64,000 nucleotides of DNA from Mesostigma viride (lineage: Eukaryota; Streptophyta; Mesostigmatophyceae; Mesostigmatales; Mesostigmataceae): positions 1,783,211-1,847,210 of the forward strand of contig RPFO01000106.1 in NCBI GenBank assembly GCA_009746045.1, read 5' to 3'. Made by a program: the position numbers and the translations under genes. The notes under the pieces were generated by a model. It did no database searches and was not told the DNA's origin. It saw nothing but the letters and a program-made list of their open reading frames with translations. This document shows, one piece after another, positions 45,814 to 56,592 of the stretch. The stretch's first letter is position 1, and each line of letters opens with the position of its first letter.

Positions 45814-46991
45814 CCTAACAGGAGCTACGATAATTGCTGCAACGCTTAAAAATTGTTGCGTCCGTGGTCAACAGGCACAAATGGCCCTCCTCTAATCAGC
45901 CCTATCACTGGCGATCCTAGGCTTTAAAGCAGACCGTCCTCTAATCCATTCATGACCCCCCCTAACATCGCCAGCCATGGTCGCGATGCACTAGTGAACC
46001 AAACTTCAAGCTTTATATTGCGTGCCTGTCGCAAATTGCGCGTATTTCGCTTAGGGCGCGTTCCATGCCGCGCACAACGGAAGTAGGTACAGTATTAATG
46101 TGGTTGCAGCACTAGATTAAACAGCGGAAATGGCCCAGTAATATAATCCACCGAATTGAGACTGCACCCGTTGACCACCAGGAATAATGTACCAAGAATG
46201 TAGCCAACGTTTACCAGCAAACGTGGTCGAGATCCTGAGTCAGTCCACTGACCACTCTTGTCGTAAGTACGGTAGCCGATAGGACACTAGCCGAATAGCC
46301 GAATAGGCCTGTACATCTCTATAGGCCCCAATAGGCCTCTATTGAGCCTCCTCAGACCGCAGTACTAATGTACGCGGCTGTGCCACTCATCTTTCCTAAA
46401 CTGCCTGACTTTTGGGCTGTGCCGCTGTGGCTGTGGGCTACAGGACACATTCCAACGGATCCACCGAGCAAAAATAGCCTGGATGGCCAAACCAGGCCGT
46501 CTGTCACGCGAGGTACGCGCCTACGTGGCCATTGGCCATTGGCCAAGCGTCAGGGCTACATACATACTGTACTGTACTGTAGTTAAATTTGGCACAGTCA
46601 TCCTGTTCCCAACCCTGCCCAACGGCCAGGGCGCATTGTTGTTGGACCGTGGACGTATGGCAGAGATGCTAGCATTCATTATGATGGCATTCACAGCATT
46701 CACCCGAACGTTACCGCAGAGATGCTAGCATTTCCGTAAGTGCCGTACAGCAAAACGTGGCAAGCTTGCAAGTGGCTTGGGTATGGCGCCCATATCGCGA
46801 GAGCATTTACAACCCCACCATACGCCTCTGCCAGGCTGGGGCAGCGCCTGCAAATTGCATTGAAACCTATCCCCCAAGTGCCATGCTTTCTTAAAGAGCC
46901 AAGCCACCATCGCTATCGGCAGGGCTTCGTTCTTAGTTACAAATCAACAAACCTTTAGTTCGGACGCTCCTGTCGACGATTCGCGCCAGAA
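45814..46991. promoter_or_regulatory. Divergent upstream region of the coiled-coil gene and SUOX
   Basis: About 1.2 kb between two start codons on opposite strands. It includes a repeated GATGCTAGCATT block near 46665 and 46720. No additional gene; promoter elements not assigned. Confidence 0.5.
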
Positions 46992-49900
46992 ATGGCTAGC
47001 ATTCTATCCCGCGGACCTCATGGTATTCGTTTGGGAAGAAATCACAGTGCCAGCATGGTTTTCCTGAGATATCTCTCCACGGTCCCCCAGACCCAGCAAG
47101 CGTCTGCTTCTTCTTCCGAGCCCTGGCATGGTCGGGCTGCAGGGATTCTTCTCGCTGCTGCTGTCGCAGGGGGCCTTACTGCTGCTAGCTTCATTGACCG
47201 GGAGTCCCGGCCCATTACGGCAGCTCCATCTTTCGCCAGTAGCGCACTGTCTCACTGCGATGCCGCGAAACCTGCCCCAGGTGCGCCTCTAATCTCCTCA
47301 ACTACACCGTACTCCCCTTTAATGTAGTCAACGAGAAAGCCTGTAGTGCCCTGAACATCATTCCGTTTGTCGCCTTCTACGAGGAACTCTATTCAACAGT
47401 AAACCTTATGACAGTGTACTTAGTCCTGCTTAATACGACGGAGCATGGTATAGTCGATCAGCTATGCACGCGCCCTCGTCCCACGGGATGCGCTGCCCAC
47501 CTCCTTGCATGGAGTACTGGCTACCATGTCTGTGGCGCCATTTTCCTGGAATTAGCGCACTGGGGCATGCACCAGGATGTTGGATGCCCAAATGATGAGC
47601 GCACTGGCTCGTGGCACAGCAAACAAGGGCATAGGGCATTGACCAGGTTGGCTGGTTGGCTCATCCTCTTTTCTGGCCAGACATCTTGCCCGACCACTGC
47701 TATTTTGTCCGCCCACAGCCAGTTGGTAAGCCCACAATTAGCTTGCGACTTTCAGCTTGCATGCTTGTAGTCCTCTGCGTGGAGTGAGTAAAATGGTCGC
47801 TGCATTGTTGGTAGGGTGGATTACCAGCGGGCTGATTGGGGGCTGGGGGATTGGGTTGGGCTAATGCCCCACTTCGTTGCTTCATATCCGGCTTTGGTAT
47901 CAAACACGACGCCTTCTGCCCCATATCCAACTTTGCTGTCCAACATGACGGCTTCTGTCCCCAGTCAGGCTTCTAGCTAGTTGTTTGCCATTTGTTAACT
48001 CTGGCACTTGTGGGTCTACTTTCCCTGTCCCCCTACCCCTAGCTAGTGCAAGCTAGTGCAAGCTAGCGCAAGCTAGTGCATGCTAGTCAAAGGGCGAGCT
48101 CGCTCCTTCTCGTTGTGTATAGGGGTGGAAGGTTCCCTTATTGGTACCCACGTGACGCAGTCTATGTGTTAATGAATAGATCCCCTTCCTATTGAATTAA
48201 TTAATCCCCCTACTATTGAACTAATTAGCCCCCTACTATGTAATTACTTAATCCCCCTACTATTGAATCAATTAGCCCCCCTATTATTTAATTAATTAAT
48301 CGCCCTACTATGTAATTAATTAGTTCCCCTACTATTTAATTACTTAATCCCCCTACCCCTCTGCCCCCGACAAATCTCGCCAGGCCCATGCCAGGCTGCC
48401 GCTCCCGACAAGTCCTATCCTGAAATAACCCGCGCCCAGGTGGCGGAGCACCGCACCCTGGACAGCATGTGGGTCACGTTTGGGGACGGCGTGTACGACG
48501 TGACGGCGTTCGTGGCGGGGCACCCGGGGGGGAAGGACCGCATCATGCTGGCAGCGGGGGGCGCGGTGGAGCCCTTTTGGTCCATGTACCGCGTGCACAA
48601 CACACAAGGTAATTTTATCGGGCAGCCTCGCACACGTTTTTTACTCTTTTGCTTGTCGATGTACCGCATGCACAACACACAAGGTAATTTTACTGGTCAA
48701 CCTCCCTCAGGTCTTTGACTCTTTTTCTGGTCCATGTACTGTGTGCCCCACGGGCAAGGTGCGTAGTCTTGGAGGGCATGCTAGCGACGGTGAACTAATT
48801 AGCCACAGCCAAGCCTTTTGTTGGGACATAATGTCCCTAAAGTTGCGCCAATGGTCTGGGTGCTGCAGAGGACGGCGTTGCACAGCAGCCGTTCACATAG
48901 TGGTCCATGGCTGTAAAATAATTTCCTTCTAAGTTGTGGAAGGTGTTGTCGCTTCACCATGAAATGAAGGCTGTAGTACTCTCCCAATATATTAGGGTAA
49001 TGTCTAATACACTAAGGTAATTTGTCATTTAAATTAGTTTGGCCGCCTTACACTTGCACGGTGCCTGCCCCCTCCTCCCCTCTTGGCCCCCTTCCTCCTC
49101 CTCCCCCCCCTTCCCCTCCCCCTTCCCTTCCCCTACCCCCCTTCCCCTTCCCCCTTCCCCTCCTCCCCCCCCTTTCCCCCCCCTTTCGCCCCCCTTTCGC
49201 CCCCTTTCGCCCCCTTTCGCCCCCTTTCGCCCCCTTACCCCCTTACTCCCCCTTTCCCCCCCTTACCCCCCTTACCCCCTTACCCCCTTACCCCCTTACC
49301 CCCCCTTACCCCCCTTACCCCCTTACCCCCTTACCCCCCTTACCCCCCCTTACCCCCCTTACCCCCCTTACCCCCTTACCCCCTTACCCCCCTTACCCCC
49401 CTTACCCCCCTTACCCCCCTTACACCCCCTTACACCCCCTTACACCCCTTACACCCCCTTACACCCCTTACCCCCCTTACACCCCTTACCCCCCTTACCC
49501 CCCTTACCTCCCCTTCTCCTCCCTCCCACCCCCTCTTCCTAACACTTGCATCAGCCACGCGGGACTTGCTGGAGACGTACCGCATCGGGACTCTTCCCGA
49601 GGGGGAGCGGGGCACGCCCATGCCGGACCTCGGGTCAGACATGTGGGCCAACCAGCCAGATCGGTCAGGTACGTGCTCACGCGCGTTTGTGGTTTCTTAC
49701 TGTTTGCTGCTACAAGCTGCTATCTAAATACTTGCTATTGAAATTGCGGATCAATCGGGTATGTACTCAACTGCATTCATGTGGTACGTGGTCACGCACG
49801 CTTGTGTTTTCCCGTTCTTTGCCGCTAAAGTCAGTGATTCAAAAAATTGCTATTTAAATTGCCGATGGCCCTTGTTTCCCCCCTTGTTTTCCATTGTTTA

Positions 49901-50302
49901 TTCTTTTTCCTGTACTTTTGCTCATCCCCTGGCTGCTGTACTCCTTGATGTGCCTCTGTGCGTGGCACAAGTATTTTTTCGCTTTCTTGCTTGCCTCTCC
50001 ACGCAAGGTTATTGCTTTCATTTACGAAGTCACCCCGTACACTTCTTTCCCCCCTCCCATCGCTCGTCTCCCCCGTCCCCCCCCGCACCAGCACTGCGCG
50101 TCATCCCCGTCACCCAGCAGCCCTTCAACGCGGAGACCCCCGTGGAATACCTGCTGGCGTCCGCCGTGCAGGCCAACGACGTCTTCTTCGTCAGGCACCA
50201 CCTGCCGGTGCCCACCGTGGACGTGCGCGCGTGGCGGCTCGACCTGAGCAGTGACGAAGGGCTGCTGCCAGGTAGGGGGCCTGCACGTGGAGTTGTAGTA
50301 GC

Positions 50303-50362
<60 letters not shown>

Positions 50363-53300
50363 TCACCGTAGTAATAATATATTTGAGTATGTGATATTTT
50401 ACAAGAGTGTATTTTGGTCCCTTAGAATAAACAAAGGGGGGTAATAAATCGTTTAAAAATGGCTTCAAACAACAATGCCGGCAAGGACAACAAGGACAAC
50501 AAGGAACTCCCCGGGCCTGTTGAGCTAAACTTGATGCCACCAGAAGTATTGCACGAGTTCTGGGGCCCATCTTTTTCAGTCCAAGTTGGAATGAGATGAA
50601 TGCGAGAGACAACTCACGAAAGCTGAGAATGATGAGGAAGATTGTATTAGCAATAATACAATGAACGCAATGAACGCTGAGGGCTCAGGATGGAACTGGG
50701 CAAACTCGGGTGCTGCGGCACTCCCCAGTGCTACGCCTATGGCAGTGCTCACTGCAGCACCTGCCAGTGGACAACTGTACACTGCAATGCCATGCGACCA
50801 CGTCACTAGCGACAGCTACACTCGGCCCGTGAGACCCGGATACCCCGGATCTGGCGGGTCAAGCTAGAGCCTAGGAACAGTCTGGCACTAACTGCACGTC
50901 AGTCCACATGACACCGCAGTACCGTACGACCTGCCGTACAGTACTAAGGTGTCCCGCTCAGCCGCGGTAGGCAATACGCGGCGCGCAGGCCGGAAATCCG
51001 TGTGTCAGCCTAAGCATCTCATCTAACTGAGGGAGGGGAGGGAGGGGAGGGAGGGGAGCGAGGGGAGAGAGGGGAGAGAGGGGAGAGAGGGGAGAGAGGG
51101 GAGAGAGGGGAGAGAGGGGAGAGAGGAGCCAGAGGGGAGAGAGGGAATACAAGGATTATGATACGGCTCATTGTCAGCCCGCAAGGGTAGTCTCCCATTC
51201 TCCTGTCTGAGCGTGTACCCATACGTGGTTGTCTTGTATAAGCTGCAGAGTAGTGCTTTGTTTCTTTCTTCTCGCGCTGCCCGGTAATTTGGCGAGTTGA
51301 GGGGTGGTGTACGGGCCTGTAGGGTTGGGCACAATGGATAGTTTGGCTTGTATGGTTGGGCAGGGTCCCGTGTGGGTTCCTGTGTCTGGAAGGTACCCAC
51401 TTGATCGTTAGGAAACAGTGGATTGCAAGTTCACTCTTGGATGCTTACTTCTGTCACGCGTCCACCTGCCGTCTGCCTGAGCAAGAGCACCATGTGCCCC
51501 TTGTGCACCGTGCCAACTGCTGCAGGTCAGGACGAGTCGGGTGGCCCGCTTTCCTTTTCATTGGACGACCTGAAGACCAAGTTCCCAAAGCACACGGTGG
51601 GTGACGTAACGCCTCGTGAGGCTACCTAATGCTACCAGCTGCTCGGGTTCCTGTCGTCCAAACACGTGCCGTGTTGGGCATGCATGCCTGGCGCGTCCAG
51701 CTCTGTGTGGTTGTGCGTGTGCAATCGATGCCCCGCGGGGTGAAGCTATCCCCACACATCGCTGCAGCGGTGCCCACTCTACATCCTGTAATCAGGTACT
51801 GCTGTGATCCGGTCGTATACCCTGGAGGTATATTGCTGGTGTAGGCCTCCATGTGTGGCATGGGACATATCATGAGTTTAAATTGTGAGCGGCTGGCTTT
51901 GTGTGAAAGGTCGCACACCATCGTTTTGGCCTGCGCTGGTTGTCTCGTTGATGTACCGCTATGGACACAGGTGGGTGTTCCAGTATGCCTTCCGTCCTGC
52001 CTACAGAGCTTTGCAACGTCTTGGCGTCCTCTAATAGTAACCTTGCCTTTGGCGTATTCTATATTAGCCTCGCTTGGCCCCTGACCTTGTCAGCCTTACT
52101 TGCCCCGTCATGCACCACGCATTCCTTACCTGCTTGGCCATACATTACTCTTTCCTTACTTGCTCCGTCATGCATCATGCATCGCGTGCCTTGGCCCCGT
52201 CACCTGGGCTTCGCACTACGTGGCCACGCCTCATCGAACCTCTCTAACCATGCACCCTCCGACCCATGCCTGATCTCCGTGATCTGGGCATGCACCATCG
52301 GACCATGCACCCTCCGACCCATGCCTGATCTCCGTGATCTGGGCATGCACCATCGGACCATGCATCCTCCGACCCATGCCTGACCTCCGTGATCTGGGCA
52401 TGCACCATCGGACCATGCACCCTCCGACCCATGCCTGATCTCCTTGATCTGGGCATGCACCATCGGACCATGCACCCTCCGACCCATGCCTGATCTCCGT
52501 GATCTGGGCATGCACCGTCGGACCATGCATCCTCCGACCCATGCCTGATCTCCGTGATCTGGGCGTGCACCATCGGACCATGCACCCTCCGACCCATGCC
52601 TGATCTGAGCACGCACCATCTGATGATGCATCGTCTCACCTCGCCCCATCGAACCGTGCCGAACCTGGCCACCTGCGTGCCACCTGGCAGGTGCGCGCCA
52701 GCATCCAGTGTGCGGGGAACCGCCGTGCCGCCATGGACACTGTCAAGCCCGTGCGTGGCCTCAAATGGGGCCCTGGCGCGGTGTCCACCGCGGACTGGGG
52801 CGGCGTGCGGCTCTGCGATGTGCTGGCGCAGTACGGGATCACCGCGGACAACCACCGGGGGTTGAAGCACGTGCAGTTTGAGGGGTGGGTCACAGGTAGT
52901 TTGAAGGGTAGGGCACTCTCCCGGGAGAGGTTAGACTCCGGGTTCCACGGGTGCTCTGGGTTCCAGGGTAGATATGCCTCATGAAATACGTTGGGTAGGC
53001 ATGGCAGGTCCAGGTTTTGCTCAAGGGGTAGATTTGGTCGATGGGTTGCAGTGACTTTGGGTAGATTTGGTCGATGGTAGCCGTGACTTAACCGGTAGGA
53101 GCATTTTCGAAAGGTAGGTGGGATGGGGGGGAGGGTGGGCTGGGTTGATGCGTGCGTTCAGAGATATGGCCAGGTCTGTCGTCCTCAGAAGAGGATGCCC
53201 TGCAGGGTACCAGTCTATGCTCAATACCCTGTCGATGTGTGGGTGGGGGTGGGGTGGGTGGGGCGGGGGGGGGGGGTCTCACAGGGTCTGATGCCTACAT

Positions 53301-55806
53301 AAGCATCCTCTCGTCCCCCCCTTCCGTCCACGTCCCCCATTCACCATCCTACTGCCCTGTCTTTTTGTCCCTCTACACTCCTCACCCCAGCCCACCCCAC
53401 CGCCTCCCCTCTGTCTCTCCCTTTCTCCTCCTTCCCCTCCTTTTCTGGCTTTAATATTTACATACCCACATTCTTGACTGCCGGTTGCTTCTTTGTCATT
53501 TCTCTTTGCTGCTGTCCCAGTATGCACTGGCAACTGGATTCCCACATGCAGCCAAATAATCGCTGGCATCCTTACACTGTTTCATCCATGGCTAATCCTC
53601 TTCCCCCCCTCCCGCCCCCTCCCTTGGCACCCCCCAGCCTTGACCGGGACATGGAACATGCATACGGCGCCAGCATACCCATCGAGACGGCTACCAACCC
53701 GGCCGGTGATGTCCTGCTTGCGTTTGAGATGAACGGGGAGCCGCTGCCGATCGACCACGGCTTCCCCCTGCGGGTGATTGTGCCGGGGACGGTGGCGGCG
53801 CGCAGCGTCAAGTGGCTGCACAAGATCGTGGTGTCCAAAGTGAGCTGAAAGATTTATCTTTTCCAAAGTTGGCTGCATAAGATTCTGGTGTCCAAAGTAA
53901 GCCTGAAGATCATAAATACTAGTATATTACAAATATAATATAGATATTACAACGGTTAGCTGACCAAGATCATGACGTTAAAATTAGGTAAAGTGCGCTA
54001 TTTCCTATAAGGTGTCCAAGGTCGTGCTTTCCACGCTAAGATAAGGGAGTTTGATGTCTTAGTATTATATTACGCTGATCGAGTGCTATTTCCTATAAGG
54101 TGTCCAAGGTCGTGCTTTCCACGCTAAGATAAGGGAGTTTGATTTCTTAGTATTATATTACGCTGATCGAGTCCATGTTGTCCCAAGTAAGACCAGAGAG
54201 TTTCTTGAACCACTCTCTGGAGTTATCAATCTTTATACCCTATGATATGTTGGCAAACGTCGTGGTGCCCAAAGTAAGACACCACGTCACCACGTAAGAC
54301 GACGAGTCATGTTACACATTCATACAACACTGTGCCCGGATGTCCAAACTAGGAAATGAAAAACCGATCTTTTTTTAGCTCTACGACAAGGTGTCCAAGG
54401 TTGTATTTTTCAAAGTGCGCAAGATTTATGGGCGCCTGCTGCCTTTCCCCTCCGTTTCCTTGCGCAGGACGAGAGCGACTCCCACTGGCAGCAGGCGGAC
54501 TACAAGGGCTTCTGCCCAAGCTCGGACTGGGACAAGCTGGACTTCTCCAAGGCCCCTGCGATCCAGGAGATCCCCGTTCAGTCCGCCATCCTGTCGCCCA
54601 AGGAAGGGGACGCCAAGCCTGTCCGACCTGGTACGTAGGAATTAATGAAGCAAGCAAGAGCATCCGCGGTTCTTTAAACCTTTAATTTCTAGGGAGGTGG
54701 GGGACGAGCCATACAGCTAATTAGTCACGTGCTCCTTGGGGACTCGCGGAGCACAGTAGTACAAGGTTACATCTGGGAGATGAAGCTCGATGTGACTATC
54801 AAGCATGTTAAATAGAATAAATCCTCTGCATGCATGTCCCTTCTCTAGAGTTTGCCTATCCCTCTGTCTACATGGCTCATAAGAAACGTGCTGAAGTACC
54901 AATGTCTGTCGGGTGTGGGTTGAACAGGGCTACGCAAAGTCATCTGCATGTTCATAAACACAGCCGTTGTTTAAGATAACGTTTGATGTTAGGCATGTGG
55001 CGTGACTTTATGAACATCTGGCAAGCAGTGCCATTGGTAGAGCCTGCGAGCTGCCTGGTTTCTGGTAGAGCTCACCCTAGCGTGGCACCCGCTGCTATCT
55101 CCAGGGCCGTGGTGTGCTGCTGTATAGGTAACCAGGTGCAGCTTCTGCCTACCTTTTCCTGCTTCAAGGGGTCATGTTACTTTTGGCGCATGCTAGGAGG
55201 TAGCAAGGCTACCATGCTGCCGTTTGCCACGGTGCCAGGGTTTGATGCCTGATTACACTTAGGTAGCCATTCAAATTGCACTTCCAACATCTGCATGATG
55301 CGTGTTTAAGAAGCAGAGAGCATGAGGCAACTTGCTCATGAACTGCATGGTATCAACTCCCCGTCTCTCTGCATCCTGGCGACGCCCCTTTGCTGCGTAT
55401 CTTTTTCCCTTCTCCAGGGGATATGCTCCCTGTCGCTGGGTATGCGCTCTCTGGTGGTGGGCGGGAGATCATCCGCGTGGATGTCTCCGTCGACGGGGGG
55501 GAGACGTGGAGGGAGGCCACCCTGGAAGAGACCAGCCAGGCGCCGGGGAGGCACTGGGCTCTGCGGCGCTGGCACGCAAATCTAACCGTCCCTGCCATAA
55601 AATCAGAGAAGTCAGGCAAAGACGGGCAGAGCGGTACCGTGCGGCGCAAGCTGCAGCTTGTGTGCAAAGCGGTGGACCGTTCGTACAACGTCCAGCCCGA
55701 GCGGTTCGAGCCGATCTATAACGTGCGGGGTGTTCTGTCCAATGCGTGGCATCGGGTGGATATTCCAGTTGCTGAGACGGCCCACCACCCTGCTGCTAAG
55801 AAGTGA
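46992..55806 (+). CDS. SUOX: Sulfite oxidase, mitochondrial, cytochrome b5-containing, complete
   Basis: Oxidises sulfite to sulfate with a molybdenum cofactor and passes electrons through heme b5 to cytochrome c in the mitochondrial intermembrane space (animal-type family knowledge). Exons 46992-47280, 48384-48608, 49555-49668, 50092-50271, 51526-51596, 52691-52884, 53638-53839, 54468-54630 and 55418-55806 sum to 1827 bp, 608 residues, with every phase consistent. Residues 1-40 are Arg/Ser-rich like a mitochondrial presequence; 49-67 ([19 protein letters not shown]) form a membrane or sorting segment. The heme domain, about 108-185, has both ligands: His143 (HPGG) and His168 (YRVHN). The Mo domain includes [10 protein letters not shown] and the Mo-binding Cys300 in QCAGNRR. 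The dimerisation domain has [55 protein letters not shown] and [11 protein letters not shown]. Land-plant sulfite oxidase lacks the heme domain, so this is the animal-like form. Introns 2, 3 and 7 begin with copies of the preceding splice donors. Confidence 0.96.
48148..48180 (+). mobile_element. LINE 3'-terminal module in SUOX intron 1
   Basis: CCCACGTGACGCAGTCTATG, then TGTTAATGAAT, matches the conserved LINE terminus; the rest of the element is missing. Confidence 0.5.
48178..48362. repeat. AT-rich interspersed repeat (CCCCCTACTAT / TTAATTAATT)
   Basis: About seven alternating blocks of CCCC(C)TACTAT and (T)TAATTAATTA in SUOX intron 1, ending 20 bp before the exon 2 acceptor. It may be an expanded LINE tail, because it follows the LINE terminal module directly. 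Confidence 0.75.
48579..48765 (+). repeat. Two copies of the SUOX exon 2 end plus donor
   Basis: Exon 2 ends TGGTCCATGTACCGCGTGCA, CAACACACAAG|GTAATTTT. The intron repeats TCGATGTACCGCATGCACAA, CACACAAG|GTAATTTT (48655-48692), then TGGTCCATGTACTGTGTGCC, CCACGGGCAAG|GTGCG (48730-48763). The first copy still encodes YRMHNTQ, including the heme-ligand histidine. Confidence 0.9.
49080..49545 (+). repeat. Pyrimidine-rich CCCCCTTA array before the SUOX exon 3 acceptor
   Basis: About 460 bp of CCCCCTTACC, CCCCTTTCGC and CCCTTACAC units running directly into TTGCATCAG|CCACG at 49555. It acts as an extended polypyrimidine tract. Long proline/leucine/tyrosine ORFs across it are artefacts. Confidence 0.9.
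49655..49835 (+). repeat. Diverged copies of the SUOX exon 3 donor
   Basis: Exon 3 ends CCAGATCGGTCAG|GTACGTGCTCACG. Downstream blocks read TGCGGATCAATCGG|GTATGTACTC (about 49745) and GTGGTACGTGGTCACGCACG (about 49781). The latter is followed by CTTGTGTTTTCCCGTTCTTT, which parallels the sequence after the true donor. Confidence 0.7.
50306..50362. repeat. (AAT)n microsatellite
   Basis: About 18 AAT units in SUOX intron 4. Confidence 0.95.
51028..51150. repeat. GGGAGAGA minisatellite
   Basis: About a dozen GGGAGAGA or GGGAGGGA units in SUOX intron 4; purine-rich on the sense strand. Confidence 0.92.
52243..52620. repeat. 55-bp minisatellite, seven copies
   Basis: Unit contains CATCGGACCATGCACCCTCC, GACCCATGCCTGATCT and GATCTGGGCATGCAC, spaced at 55 bp from about 52243. 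It lies in SUOX intron 5, ending about 70 bp before the exon 6 acceptor. Confidence 0.95.
53815..54420 (+). repeat. Ladder of SUOX exon 7 donor copies
   Basis: Exon 7 ends TGGCTGCACAAGATCGTGGT, GTCCAAA|GTGAGCTGAAAGA. A close copy, TGGCTGCATAAGATTCTGGT, GTCCAAA|GTAAGCCTGAAGA, follows at 53866-53909. Later, more diverged blocks (GGTGTCCAAGGTCGTGCTTT at about 54011 and 54098 in two roughly 88-bp units; TTGTCCCAAGTAAGACC; CGTGGTGCCCAAAGTAAGAC; AAGGTGTCCAAGGTTGTATT) continue to within 60 bp of exon 8. Confidence 0.88.
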
Positions 55807-55844
55807 GATCAATGGTTAGCTCTTCCACTTTGCCTCATTCATTA

Positions 55845-56008
55845 TTTAATTAATTAATCTACACGTATAACTGCGTCATGTGAGCATTAAGTCCTCAGGG
55901 AATGGAATATGGGATGGATGGATGGATGGATGTAGCTATACGTAGTTCCTAAATAGCATATGTACATCATCCATTCCATCCCATGTTCCCATTCCACTGA
56001 GGACTTAT
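55845..56008. mobile_element. Back-to-back LINE 3' ends (inverted pair)
   Basis: Minus-oriented tail (TTAATTAATTAATC, AACTGCGTCATGTGAGC, TAAGTCCTCAG) up to about 55935. A plus-oriented counterpart then ends ATTCCACTGAGGACTTATG at 56008. Together they form an imperfect inverted repeat around a short AT spacer. Confidence 0.65.
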
Positions 56009-56200
56009 GAAGTGAGACAACTATGCCTGGACGCATGGCGATCCAGCGCCGCACGTGGAAGGACTAGGGTAGTTGTCTGGGAGGAAAGACGCGAAGGCCG
56101 CGGGAGTTATCTCTAGGAAGACCTGCACGGAAGGAGACAGACGGTAACAAGAAAGGTTGATAGGGAAAACACACACACACACACACACACAAAAAAAAAG
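56009..56200. mobile_element. Truncated second copy of the MITE-like element
   Basis: Starts AAGTGAGACAACTATGCCTG and follows the 6515-6753 element through AAGAAAGGTTGATAGGGAAA and an (AC)n run. The right inverted repeat is absent. An A-rich, low-complexity stretch (56200-56420) follows. Confidence 0.7.
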
Positions 56201-56504
56201 TACTAAGAAGGAAAAGAGGGAATGCATACACACATACACGAAGGAGCTAAAAGAAAAGACAAGGAGTACACATTACAAAGGGAAAAAGAAAAAGTAAAAG
56301 AAAGAAAGAAAAAAGAAAAGAAAATGTAAATATTAATGTGAAGTGAGGCAACTAATAATACAAACAATAATAAATAAAGACAAAGTGAAGAGCTAGTAAT
56401 AATAATGAAAAAAACAAAAATGGATTAAAGAAAGAGGTCATTGCTGGGATATGGTGAGGCGCAGGACAGTATGGGTCAGGAGTTCCATGTTTCAGCGCCC
56501 ATAT

Positions 56505-56580
56505 GCTCACGTGGCATGTGCAGTTAAAAAAATTAATAAATTAAATTATAACATGCCTCCGTTGGGAGATCATGTAGCAC
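56505..56580 (+). mobile_element. LINE tail module followed by a minus-strand LINE 3' UTR end
   Basis: TGCTCACGTGGCATGTGCAG, then TTAAAAAAATTAATAAATTA. The next bases are the reverse complement of a LINE 3' end (GTGCTACATGATCTCCCAAC, GGAGGCATGTTATAATTT), matching the end of the ORF1-bearing LINE at 58549-58585. Confidence 0.55.
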
Positions 56581-56592
56581 ATATTCCTTGAT

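Noticed and set aside
49022-49741. Proline/tyrosine/leucine-rich ORFs overlapping SUOX
   Set aside because: They read through the CCCCCTTA array and only incidentally include SUOX exon 3; the SUOX frame and phases explain the exon.
52885-53110. Possible donor ladder after SUOX exon 6 (GTTTGAAGGGTAGGG and GGGTAGATTTGG repeats)
   Set aside because: Similarity to the exon end GTTTGAGGG|GTGGGT is short and could be chance; not counted as a case.
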